64,000 bases of DNA, taken from the NCBI GenBank assembly GCA_023213315.1, contig JAKCPI010024975.1:176227-240226 (forward strand), read 5' to 3'. Positions 43,674 through 53,523 of the stretch are shown here, in pieces (the stretch's first letter is position 1; each line of letters begins with the position of its first letter). The position numbers and the translations under genes are program-made. Below the pieces are notes generated by a model. It saw nothing but the letters and a program-made list of their open reading frames with translations. It did not search any database and had not been told where the DNA came from. This DNA comes from Euborellia annulipes. Lineage: Eukaryota > Arthropoda > Insecta > Dermaptera > Anisolabididae.

Positions 43674-44083
43674 TCAAAATGAGAATATACGATTAAAAGA
43701 GAATCTAAAAATAATTGATTTTTTGAATTAAAAAATCGTTGGAGCAAAATTGTGAGAAAATCGAAAAACTTAAAAAGTACATAAGTAAAGTTCTGTGTAC
43801 TCTTTGGCCGATTTTGATAAAAAGCTTATTTTCACGCCCTAGGGGGTGCCTAACTTAAATATAAAATTTCAAACTCTCGTAGCTCAATTCCTTCATGCTT
43901 AAAATTGAACACACACACACACACACAGACAGACCATGTCGCGAAAACCACTTTTTTGATTCAGAGGACCTCAAAACGTGTAGCATCCATCAAAATCTCG
44001 ACATCGAATTTTTGACATGAATCCATTACTTTCTCTCTCTATATAAATGTATATTAACATATACATATATGTAAGAGAAAGTA
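43674..44083 (+). repeat. Family A copy lacking hairpin and first third
   Basis: Begins AAAATGAGAATATACGATT, then AGAGAATCTAAAAATAATTG, GTTCTGTGTACTCTTTGGCC, AACTTAAATATAAAATTTC, ACACACACACAGACAGACC and CATCGAATTTTTGACATG, and ends ATATGTAAGAGAAAGTA. The left junction coincides with that of the copy at 16445 within about 50 bases. Confidence 0.75.
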
Positions 44084-44102
44084 AAAACTAGAATGCTAGA
44101 AA

Positions 44103-44220
44103 AGAAGAGAGGATGTCAGCCAAAAGTGAGAGCCTCTATCGATTAAAAAATTCTCCACTAAGAAGACGTTTCGGGTTTAATTAAATATTTAATTCCTTTT
44201 GGCTGACATCCTCTCTTCTT
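44103..44220. repeat. Short palindromic repeat with PLE-like GAAACGT word
   Basis: The ends AGAAGAGAGGATGTCAGCC and GGCTGACATCCTCTCTTCT are perfect complements. The interior has TCTCCACTAAGAAGACGTTTCGGGTTTAATTAAAT in part, similar to 42250-42290. Likely a small derivative of the element at 42207-42310. Confidence 0.55.
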
Positions 44221-44261
44221 GTCTAGCCTCCTCCTAATCGTTGAACAGCCACTTAAAATAA

Positions 44262-44777
44262 CAAACTTTATATTTCTTTGCAGACATTTCGGGTGCTATT
44301 CGCACTCATCCTCAGGGCCTATGGTAACAAATTTTATTAGTAATTAATTATTTTATATACATAAATACTTAATTTTTAAACTGGTAATCCGTCCTTGTGT
44401 ATCATACCTGAATTTAATTCTCCTATTAAATACATAAATACAGTAAAATGACATTACATGAAATATTAAGATTTTACTCACAATAAAACTTTATCACTAA
44501 AAACGTTTTGTGATAATTTTTATTATTGTACATACCATAGATGCTACGAACGAATGATTACATGTATAAACATGAAATTAATTTTACGTACCGCATAACC
44601 TGTACTGTACTAAGTTTTGACAATTTGCTTATGAGTAAAATCTTAATATTTCATGTAATATCATTTACTGTATTTATGTATATAAAATAATTAATTACTA
44701 ATAAAAATTGTTACCATAGGCCCTGAGGAATGAGTGCGACTAGCACCGAGCATATCTGCAAAGAAATATGAAGTTTT
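44262..44777. mobile_element. Palindromic element with hammerhead-like motifs, ~516 bp
   Basis: Outer arms: AAACTTTATATTTCTTTGCAG against GCAAAGAAATATGAAGTTTT. Inner arms: ACAGTAAAATGACATTACATG against CATGTAATATCATTTACTG. On the minus strand the left arm reads CTGAGGA, a GTGC/GCAC stem with a short loop, then CGAAATG: the CTGANGA-stem-GAAA hammerhead layout. In the right arm (plus strand) GAAA has decayed to GAGC. The two arms point outward, as in the PLE at 61191. Confidence 0.6.
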
Positions 44778-46234
44778 ATTTGACCTGGCCGCTGTTCCCA
44801 GGAAGGCTCCCGTTCTTTTTTTCCGATTTGAGAATATACATTTTAAAGAGCATCTAAAAAAAACTGAAAAAGTACATTAGTGAATATAAATATAAATAAA
44901 ATAATTTCAATAAATATTGAATATAAATTAGAAAAAAAATGGGATGGGAGTCTTCCCGGGAACAATGACCGAAGATAAGAGAAAGTTGTGTGCTATGCGT
45001 TCACTCACACCAGATTTTCATTTTCTTTTTTCTTGAAGTGTAGCCCTAATAATACAAATGAAATGCCTATTTTGCTTGTATGCATGTCAAACCAAAGTGT
45101 TTCTTTATTTCAAAAAATCAAAGAGTACAAATATGGTACAAAGAGCAGCAAGAAATAAAAGGAGCGAATTCGATTTCTTCTATTAAATAATTTAATTAAA
45201 TTTAAATAGTAAAAAAAAAAAAAAGAAAAAATTTAAGAGTGTTTTATAGATACTAAAGAAGAAGAGAGTGCATCAATTGCAAATCTCTCATTTCTCTTTA
45301 ATACATGAGATCAAAGAATTTGACAAAAAAATTCTTAATAGGGACATTTTATCTGGAGAAAAAAGAGCATCGCCTTTTTTTTTTTACTTTCTTTTTTAAT
45401 TAAAGTGAAGTTTCAAATTTAAACAAACCAGTCAATTTAGGATTTGACGAGAAACAAATCCATTGAAATTAATTACTTGTTAGTGAATTGAAAAGGCTCT
45501 ATAGGTGTAGGCCTATCTACGAATGTCCCTTACGCTTCGGTAATTGAACGTTGTGTTCTGTGCTTGTCCCACCAGATTTTTATTTATTCATTTTATTTGA
45601 AATTCCTATCGGTTTATTTACACCGAGATGTTTACGTACACGGAGACACACACCTCAAACTCAACCGGCACCCCGTGGAGTTGCATCTCTAACCTCCTGC
45701 GTTCTAGTGAACTAATCCTTATTTCGGGTTCCTTTTATCCAACCTGTTCAATGATAGGGAGGCATTCCTTTCGATGAATGAGAGGCAATTTTCCTTACGT
45801 CCCTTCCACAGGGCGGGATGCCACAGGAACTCACTCGCCTGTGGTGAGATCCAATATTCCAATCCAGTGCCTGTCCAGAGGATTTGATTACGTTAAATAA
45901 ATATTTTTATTGAACGAATAAATCCTGTAACACTTTGTAGAAGCCGACATCCTAGCCCACTACACCATCGAGCTTCCACATCATATCCATCCATATCTCA
46001 TTAGGAAATCTTTTGAAAAAATAAATTAATTCATGTGAGGTTTCAAATAAAGTAACACATTATAAACACATACACTTGTTGTCATCAAAAATGATCCTTA
46101 AATATCAAATTACACACTGAATAAATGTGAAAAAAATAAAATAAAAATTAAATTGAATTTTAATTAAAAATCAAGGAATAGTTTTAAAGTTCCTAAATGG
46201 GAACACCCGTCACCATTAAACCAAATATTAAGTT
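44778..46234. other. Intergenic with family A scraps and an unknown GC-richer repeat-like block
   Basis: Half hairpins of family A occur at 44965-45022 (GAAAGTTGTGTGCTATGCG ... CACACCAGATTTT) and 45527-45582. 45590-45990 is GC-richer. Its end (AGCCGACATCCTAGCCCACTACACCATCGAGCTTCC) read on the minus strand resembles a tRNA-type A box region (GATGGTGTAGTGGGC), so the block may be an unrecognised SINE. Confidence 0.35.
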
Positions 46235-46417
46235 TGCCCACGAGCTTGGTGTAGTTGGTAGCGTGCTCGCCTTATACACCAAGAGTCGCGGGTTCGGATC
46301 CCAGTCAGTCCGATGATTTCTATTTGGAAACCCTAATAGATAACGAGTATCGTTAAAAATCTTAAATGACCTAATTTGCCGAAAAGACTCTGTGAATGTA
46401 TGGGAGTGTTAAAAAAA
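46235..46417 (+). mobile_element. SINE (family S), internally shortened
   Basis: Head CACGAGCTTGGTGTAGTTGG and GCGGGTTCGGATCCC, CAGTCCGATGATTTC, then a jump over the hinge to CCCTAATAGATAACG, AATTTGCCGAAAAGACTC and a short tail with GGGAGTGTTAAAAAAA. It abuts the hairpin of the next family A copy, whose A-rich start it shares. Confidence 0.75.
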
Positions 46418-47262
46418 ATCTGGCGTGACTGGTCGCACAGCACACAACTTTCTCTTACCTTCGTTAATTGAAAGTTGTGTTTTGTGCTTGTCACACCAGA
46501 TTTTTCGTGTCGACATATAAAGAAAATAGAATTTTTTTTTTTTTTTTTTAAACATTCACACTTTTTTCTCATTCACACTCACACTCACACACACATTCAC
46601 ACAGTCTTTTCGGCAACTTAGGCCATTTAAGACTTTGACGATAACCGTTGTAAGTAATATATAAATTGTGTGAGGCATTTCTATTTAAGCCATTTGGTAT
46701 CCAAATGTCTTAAATAAAATCATCGGACTGCCTGGGTCCGAACCCGCGACGTTTGGTATAGGAGGTAGGCACTCTACCTACTACGCCACACCCGGGGGCT
46801 AAATTAGAATTCAAGATGTAAATAATAAGTATGGGAACATATTTATATTTTGTTACCATGGCAACCATTTCTTCTGTGGCGGTCGGAGTCTATGCGTGTT
46901 CTATGTGGCAATGGTTGCCATAAATATGAGTTATGTTTTGTTTGTTATGATAACGATTTATATTTATATTTAATATTTTTCCAAATAAAATTTATAAAAG
47001 AATTCTTCATCAAACCGTGTTGTTAATTGCTAAACTTCTATCTCTTCTATGAAGTACAAGAGTAAAGTGTGCTTCAGAAGATTTCAATGGCAAAATGAGA
47101 ATATACATTTTATAGAGCATTTAAAAAATAATTGATTTTTGAATTAAAAAAAAAATCGTTAGAGCGAATTTTGAGAAAATCAAAAAAAAAAAAAAAAAAA
47201 AAAAAACTGAAAAAGTACATCAGTAATATATTAACATATATAGAGGTAAGAGAAATTAAAAA
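46418..47262 (+). repeat. Family A copy split by an inverted SINE and another insertion
   Basis: The left hairpin 46418-46510 is intact (TCTGGCGTGACTGGTCGC ... GTCACACCAGATTTTTCGTG). The SINE follows (46531-46800), then the body AGAATTCAAGATG ... CCATGGCAACCATTTCTTC. An unclassified segment (about 46876-47037, with TGGCAATGGTTGCCA, itself palindromic) comes next. Finally ATCTCTTCTATGAAGTAC through to GGTAAGAGAAATTA; the last third of the body is deleted after ACATCAGTAA. Confidence 0.75.
46531..46800 (-). mobile_element. SINE (family S), full length, inverted
   Basis: T run, AAACATTCACACTTTTTTC, TG-tail complement, AGTCTTTTCGGCAACTTAGG, GACGATAACCGTTG, hinge CATTTGGTATCCAAATG, GGTCCGAACCCGCGAC and CTACGCCACACCCGGGG. 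The flanks AAATAGAATT and AAATTAGAATT look like a slightly altered target duplication. Confidence 0.85.
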
Positions 47263-47954
47263 TGTATTGGCTACCAAACAATTTAAATAAATAGGGACTG
47301 GGTCTAAATGATGGCATTCGTTGCCGAAAAAGTGTACATCTCGTAAATAAGAAATAGGCCTAAAGCCTCGTTTACGTCAACACTTGCGACGACTAAGCAT
47401 TTCGGTTGCCTATGCGCAAGGCTCACTCTCAAATCTAATTCTGAAAGAGAAAAGAAAAACATCTGGTGTAACTAGCACAGTTAGAGAAAGTTGTGTGATG
47501 GGTGATGGTCACTCCAGATTTTAGTTTTAGTTTTTTAATCAATTTCTCGACAAAGACAACTCGCCTCTAATAAATAAACATGTTAAGCGTTCTATATCCA
47601 ATCGATCCCAAACACACAGCAAAGATTAGAGCAGAGAGAGGGAAAGGGTGAATATTTAGTCTATATACCTGTACCTGTACCTGTACGTGCACTGTACATA
47701 CCTGGTACAGGGCAAGGAATATTAATGGCGCAAGTGCACTAATTATTTATCAAGTTACACAGAGAGGCTTAATTCAAAGGTGCCTTTGTGTTCGATTGCA
47801 AAATCAACAGCATATATATATATAAATAATTTCTTTTTTTATATCATACAGGTACAAAGCTTTTTAGTTTGTCTAACAGGTATTTAAAAAATTCATTATA
47901 AAGCAAAGCGGGCGTTGGCGTTGATCCAACGGGATTAAAAGAACATTCTTTTTA
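47263..47954. other. Intergenic; solo family A hairpin and short tandem repeat
   Basis: 47455-47525 is a decayed hairpin (ACATCTGGTGTAACTAGC ... TGGTCACTCCAGATTTT). CTGTAC repeats three times at 47670-47688 followed by similar words to 47708. A retroposon-tail-like AAATAAATAGGGACTGGG is at 47287. Confidence 0.45.
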
Positions 47955-48043
47955 TTACTTTCTCTATAAGAATATAGAGATTCATGTCAAAAATTCCATG
48001 TCGAGATCTTGATGGATATACACGTTTTGATGTCCCCTGAATC
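47955..48043 (-). repeat. Family A right-end fragment, inverted
   Basis: TTACTTTCTCTATAAGAATA, TCATGTCAAAAATTCCATG, ATCTTGATGGATATACACG and TCCCCTGAATCCAAAAAA, where it joins the left hairpin of the next copy. The terminal hairpin is shortened. Confidence 0.7.
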
Positions 48044-48733
48044 CAAAAAATCTGGTGTGACTGGCGCACAGCACACAACTTTCTCTTACCTTCGGTAATC
48101 GAAAGTTGTGCACTGTGCTGGTCACACCAGATTTTTTGTGTCGACATGTATTTAGTTCCCGGCAGTAGGAAATATTTGAATTCAGATGTAAAATTTATAA
48201 GTATGGGAAAATATTTATATTTTGTTACCATGGCAACCATTTCTCCTATCTTTCCTATGAAGCACAAGAGTAAAGTGTGCTTCAAACAATTTTGAGGGCA
48301 AAACGAGAATATACATTTGAAAGAACATCTAAAAAATAATTGATTTTTGAATTTTAATCAAAATCGTTAGAGCGAATTTTGAGAAAATCGAAAAAAAACT
48401 GAAAAAGTACATCAGTAAAGTACTAGTACTCTTTGGCCGATTTTGATTAAAAGCTTATTTTGTCGGTCCCGGGGGTGTTTAACTTAAATATAAAATTTCA
48501 GCCTCATAGCTCAATTCCTTCATGCTTAAAATTGAACACACACACACAGACAGACACACAGACAGACACACAGACACAGACAGACAGACCATGTCGCGAA
48601 AACCACTTTTTTGGATTCAGGGGACCTCAAAACGTGAAGATCCATCAAAAGCTCGACATCGAATTTTTGACATGAATCCAATACTTTCTCTCTATATATA
48701 TATTACATATATACATAGGTAAGAGAAAGTAAA
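48044..48733 (+). repeat. Family A, best-preserved full-length copy (reference for the family)
   Basis: Order of parts: left hairpin 48046-48136 (outer arms AATCTGGTGTGACTGG and GGTCACACCAGATT, inner arms CACACAACTTTCTCTTACC and GGTAATCGAAAGTTGTG); GTGTCGACATGTATTTAG; AAGATG-type linker; CCATGGCAACCATTTCTCC; GAAGCACAAGAGTAAAGTG; AAAGAACATCTAAAAAATAA; TTAGAGCGAATTTTGAG; TACTAGTACTCTTTGGCCG; AACTTAAATATAAAATTTC; a CAGACAGACACA stretch; ACTTTTTTGGATTCAGGGG; CATCGAATTTTTGACATG; and the right hairpin ACTTTCTCTC ... GGTAAGAGAAAGTA. There is no credible ORF, no clear target duplication and no Helitron CTRR end. Superfamily unknown. Confidence 0.85.
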
Positions 48734-49252
48734 AAGTGGTTTTCGTGACATGGTCTGTCTGTCTGTGAACAAAATATCTCATGAACGATAAGAGCTATGA
48801 GGCTGAAATTTTATATTTAAGTTAAGCACCCTCCCAAGGGGTGAAAATAAGCTTTTGAACAAAATCGGCCAAAAAGTACTAGTACTTTACTGATGTACTT
48901 TTTCAGTTTTTTTTTTTTTTTTTTCGACTTTCTCAAAATTCGCTCCAATGATTTTTTTTTTTAATTCAAAAATCAATTATTTTTTAGATTCTCTTTAAAA
49001 TGTATATTCTCATTTTGTCATTGAAATCTTCTGAAGACCACTTTACTCTTGTACTTCATAGAAAAGATAGGAGAAATGGTTCCCATGGTAACAAAATATA
49101 AAATTTTTCCCCACACTTATAAATTTTACATCTTGAATTCTAATGTATGTCGACACGAGAAATCTGGTGTGACAAGCACAGAACACAACTTTCGATTACC
49201 GTGGTAAGGGAAAGTTGTGTGCTGTGCGACCAGTCACACCAAGATTTTTAAC
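48734..49252 (-). repeat. Family A copy, inverted, tail to tail with the preceding copy
   Basis: Starts at AAAGTGGTTTTCGTGACATGG (inside the 3' third, without its own terminal hairpin). It continues AGAGCTATGAGGCTGAAATT, GTACTAGTACTTTACTGATG, TCCCATGGTAACAAAATATA, the GTATGTCGACACGAGAAATC junction and the complete hairpin to CACACCAAGATTTTT. With 48044-48733 it forms a ~1.2-kb palindrome. Confidence 0.8.
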
Positions 49253-50830
49253 TTTAATGTGATAATAATGGCTGTATCTACATGAGTTTATAATTTAAAA
49301 ACGGCGAATGGAAAAATCATTAAATATACTTAATAAAAAAACCCGTCATTCCCTCACTGTTTTAAAACAGTGTGATTGGAGCAAACTTTCAAGTTCTTCC
49401 AAACCCCGGTTTAGTTTTTTTTAGAAGTTGGCAAAATTGGTAATGACAACTTCCACTAAAGCGAATGGTTAAAGAAAGGATGCATTGTTGAAACTATTGT
49501 TGAAACATAAGTTGTTTAAAGATTACATTTTTTAACGTCATTCCCTCACCTTATATTATAAAAAGGTAGGCGCTTATTTATTTAATAATAATAGCATATT
49601 TGTATAGGTTTCCGGTAGTAATATCGTACAGTTCACGAACATAGAAAAGTAAGTTGTGGTTTCTGAGTTTGTGGCAATTTTGTTTAGTTTCGTCATTCCC
49701 TCATTAAAATTTTTTGATGTTTCAGCAAGTTAAGTGTAAAAAAAGAACAAGAAGTAGTAAATTAACCGCTTGCGGAAGCAAAACTAAAGTAAAAAAAGAG
49801 CATGTCAGGAAACTAATTTTTAATTAATATAAAACTTAAATCAATATGTTTTGTTCATAACAATTAAAATGTTACATTTTAGATTTAATTATTTTAGTTT
49901 TGCAATAAAAAAAAATTAATTGTTGCATTGCAGAGTTTTTAATTGTTGTCGAATCATCATTCCATCACTCATCTATAATTCCCTTAATTTTCGAATTTTT
50001 TTTCCTCAAACTCAAAAAAGTTGGGGACCACTCACTGTAATATTATTCACTTTTCATTGCAATCAAATTAGATTCAATCTGTTGTTGTTGTTGTTGTTGT
50101 TGTTGTTGGCAGCTCCCGTGTAGAGACACTTGCTTTGTTCCCATTTTATTCCCATGGGGCGTTGATTATAGACTAAAGAGGATTTGTTTCTGGTCTATAA
50201 AAATTAATAATTCACTTTTTATTAGCCGACTCCTTTTCTCATCTAACTTAATTTTATGTATAATCTATCCTAATAGATGCAAAATAGAGAGAGAAAGTTG
50301 AGCCTTTTGGCTATGATGATGATGATGATGTTATTAATAAATATGCATATAAAGTGTGTGTGTGTGTGTGAGATGACAAGTGGCAATGGAGAGAGAGAGA
50401 GAGAGAGGGAGTGTTCTCAGAGGGTTAATCGATGTTTTGAGGACAAATAGCACACCCCCCCCCCCCCCCTTCCACTCAGGACTTTGACAAGTGGCAGGCA
50501 GCGAGACCAAAGGACCTCCAGCCATGTCAAATCTCATTCATATTCCCCCCTTTATTTCTAAATCCTCTTTGATCATCACGATTGGTACATTTTTCTCTCT
50601 CTCTGTTTATGTTATGGCCATCAGCAATTGACTGTGTTTTATTTTATGCAACAACAAATATAAATATTTTCCTTTTCCAAGTTTACAGTATATTTGATGC
50701 ATGAAAAACAAGCATTTATTATTTGGAGTTCTCTCGGTGTTTTGCCCTTTTCTGACCAGAGTAGAAATGCGGGCAAATTAACGAGTAGGCTGACGATTTT
50801 GAATCAGATATGAGGGATCTTGTCTAATTA
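49253..50830. other. AT-rich intergenic with microsatellites
   Basis: TTG repeats about nine times at 50083-50109, GAT at 50320-50333, TG at 50356-50370, GA at 50388-50408, and a C run at 50455-50469. GTCATTCCCTCA occurs at 49346, 49539 and 49693, a dispersed short repeat of unknown meaning. No gene recognised. Confidence 0.45.
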
Positions 50831-51210
50831 TAAAAAAATCTGGTGTGACTGGTCGCACAGCACACAACTTTCTCTTACCTTCGGTAATCGCAAGTTGTGT
50901 TCTGTGCTGTCACACCACATTTTTTGTGGCGGCATATATTTAGTTTCCGCCGATATATTAGAATTCAAGATGTCAAATTTATATGTGAAAATATTTATAT
51001 TTCGTTACCATGGCATTCATTTCTCCTATCTTTCCTATGAAGTACAAGAGTAAAGGGGTATTCAGAAGGTTTCTATTGCAAAATGAGAATATACATTTGA
51101 AAGAGCATCTAAAAAATAGTTGATTTATGAATTTTAAACAAAATAGTTGGAGCGAATTTTAAGAAAATCGAAAAAAAAACTGAAAAGGTACATCAGTAAA
51201 GTACTAGTAC
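50831..51210 (+). repeat. Family A copy, right half deleted
   Basis: Intact left hairpin (AAAAATCTGGTGTGACTGG ... GTCACACCACATTTTTTG), body through CCATGGCATTCATTTCTCC, GAAGTACAAGAGTAAAGGGG and CATCAGTAAAGTACTAGTAC, where it stops. The truncation point is the palindromic TACTAGTAC-like word, as in other copies. Confidence 0.8.
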
Positions 51211-52008
51211 ATATTAAAAAATTGTAATATGAATTAGCGGAATCTATAGTGCCTTTGCAAGATTCTGAATGATATTGATCCGAAAACATAAATTTGTGGA
51301 ACATGTAATAAATTTAGCATTTTTGCACTCACAGGGCGTTTTTAAAATGTCTACAGGAAAACTTGATTTATATTTAAAACAAATTTCTCTTTCATCGCAA
51401 AGTTTGGATGCAAACCATGCATAATATGCACCAAATATTGGTGATGACAAAATTAAAAGCCAATAATTAAAAAAAAATTTATTTATTTATTTATTTATTT
51501 ATTCAATCTCCTACAGACACTCTGGTCCAATTACAGGAAATAATCTTATACAAAAAAAAAAAAAAAAAAAAAAAAAACAAACACACACCAAAGAAAATTC
51601 CCTCAATGGGATAAAAAAAAAAAAAAATTACATCATTAAGCACATCACGTTATTAATTAGAGATCTTATAGTCTCGGGGCTCAAATTTTTCTCAAAAATA
51701 CTATCTACAGGGCACATAGAAAATAATGCAACCATTTTATCTTTTTTTAAAATCATTTTATTTATTTATTAATATCAAAAAATATTCTTAGAAATCCCAA
51801 AAAAATAAATAACACAAAAAAAAAAAAATAGTTGCACACGGCAAGATTCGAACTCGAGATTTCGTGTTTACCAAATCAGCCACAGATGCTTTTCGAATTG
51901 TTATTGTTAGCAACCTCATATTGCATGCTGGCAAAATCTTTAATATTTTTTTTTAGACGCACAGTTGAGAAGTGCATTCTCTCGCTTTAACAGAATTTGT
52001 TTTTTCTT
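51211..52008. other. AT-rich intergenic; tRNA-like fragment on the minus strand
   Basis: ATTT tetranucleotides repeat at 51478-51502, and A runs lie at 51551-51577 and 51614-51627. 51838-51893 read on the minus strand contains TGTGGCTGATTTGG (A-box-like) and CGAGTTCGAATCTTGCC (B-box-like) too close together for a full tRNA, so it is a tRNA-derived repeat or pseudogene lacking the anticodon arm. Confidence 0.4.
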
Positions 52009-52396
52009 TAAGGTGGCGTCTCGGGGTGCTAATTTTGGGACTTTGCGGCCACAATTTTGAAGCTATCGACCTCAAATTTTTTTTAAATTAAAGCTATTTA
52101 AAATATCTACAACTTATAGAAGCCCTTTTTTGATTTTCAAAAAAAAAAAAAATTTTTAGATTAATCGCATTAAATAAAAGATATTTAAAAAAAGGAGCTC
52201 TATAAGTTGTAGATAATTAAATTAGTAATCATTGTGTTAAAGAATAATTAATTTTTTGCCTTTAATTAATTAGCTGGAAAGTCTAGAATGAAATGGATCA
52301 AGTTGCGTGTATTCCAATGGGGGAACACTAACGCCATCTGGTGCCGCCTCGAGTCAATCGTGCTTTAACGGTTTTCCGAGACGCGCACCTTAAGTA
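52009..52396. mobile_element. TTAA-flanked MITE (family T), uninterrupted copy
   Basis: Left end TTAAGGTGGCGTCTCGGGG and right end TTTTCCGAGACGCGCACCTTAA, about 387 bp. The interior has an inverted pair, ATCTACAACTTATAGAAGC against CTCTATAAGTTGTAGAT (52107 and 52196), and shares TTGTGTTAAAGAATAATTAA and AACACTAACGCCATCTGG with the copy at 2134-3530. No coding capacity. Confidence 0.75.
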
Positions 52397-52985
52397 CTAC
52401 ACATAAAACAATTTTTGTTCAAATCGGTGACATGAAGGATATACACTCCCCTTGTAAGGAGTATATACCCAATTTCATCAATCTGGCTGCTTGAGTTTTT
52501 AAGTAAACGTGTTCACACACACACACACACATACCCGGTAGATATAATAACTTTTTTTACTCAGGCAGGTGTGTCTAAAACATCGATTACAATCCTTTCT
52601 CTTTATATACAGTAGGAAGCTACGGGAACGTAAAAAAAAGCCTTTAAAAAAATACCTGTTTTTAGATCCATTTTGAGCAAATAAAAAAGCAAACAAGTGA
52701 TTTTGATGTTGAGCAAAGATTTATTTACCTCTCTCTCTCTCTCTCGTTTGATGTTCAATTTTCGTTTAAATTTACTCGAAGGCAAAATCTCTCTTTTTCT
52801 TAGGGCCTATTATGAAGGCACGATAACCCTGTTATCGTCTCCCCCTCACAATCTTGTCAGATATTTTATAGCTGTGTGTTATATTATTATTTTATATAAT
52901 ATTATGATAATACAACTCGACAAGAAGAGCCAGCCAGCCAGCCGTCTGTCTTTCAAACAAGATTGAGATTAATCTTTAAAATCTC
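52397..52985. other. Intergenic, no gene recognised
   Basis: AC repeat at 52514-52530 and CT repeat at 52731-52745. GGATATACACTCCCC and GGAGTATATACCC at 52437-52472 form a small inverted pair. Short frames on both strands are unsupported. Confidence 0.35.
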
Positions 52986-53150
52986 AAGGGGAGAAATCTG
53001 GTGTGATTAACGCACAGCACCTTACCCTTCGGTTGTGTACTGTGCTGTCACACCTGATTTTTTTGTATATATTTAGTTTAGTTAACTTGCTTTTCATAAG
53101 TAAAAATCTGGTATGACTGGTCGCACAGCACACAACTTTCTCTTACTTTC
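52986..53150 (+). repeat. Two family A left-hairpin remnants
   Basis: 52995-53062 is a shortened hairpin (AATCTGGTGTGATTAACGC ... GCTGTCACACCTGATTTTTT). 53105-53150 is the left half of another (AATCTGGTATGACTGGTCGC, ACACAACTTTCTCTTAC), cut off where the LINE fragment begins. Confidence 0.7.
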
Positions 53151-53385
53151 CCAGACTCATAGGTGATTCTACCTTCACCGCATCTCTTAGTCTAGTTCAT
53201 AGAAGAAGCGCGTGTCTTCACTCTCTCTCTCTACATGGTCAATGCTCTGCCGAATTAAAATCAATTATCCCACCCAATGCAACATATACACGGAACACGA
53301 GGGCGGCATCGTCCCAGCATCCCTATGCTGTTCGACCCCAGAACTAGTCAATTCCAATCTTCCTTTGTCCTTTTATGCCAATCTT
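53151..53385 (+). pseudogene. Decayed 3' fragment of the same jockey-like LINE
   Basis: On the plus strand GGTGATTCTACCTTCACC, TCATAGAAGAAGCGCGTGTC, GTCAATGCTCTGCCGAATTA, CCACCCAATGCAACATATAC and CAGCATCCCTATGCTGTTC correspond to the region of the RT C-terminus around GDSTLTASL, AELKSIIPPN and SSQHPYAV encoded at 40619-42109. Frameshifts and small deletions break the frame. Both ends are truncated. Confidence 0.75.
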
Positions 53386-53523
53386 GTCTCAAATAGAGTT
53401 GGGTAATTTTTTGCCATGAGTTGAATCTGAACTCGAATTGTTTTCAACTCACGTTTGCCATCTGTCCGAGTATTGAATCCACTCACCTATAAACTCAAGA
53501 CATCTTATGTTGATTTGGTGATC

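Noticed and set aside
43910..43935. CRISPR-like or satellite array suggested by repeated CACACAGACAGAC words
   Set aside because: The words belong to one segment of family A and recur only because the family is repeated; there are no spacers of regular length.
51838..51893. tRNA gene on the minus strand
   Set aside because: A-box and B-box-like words are too close; the anticodon arm is absent.
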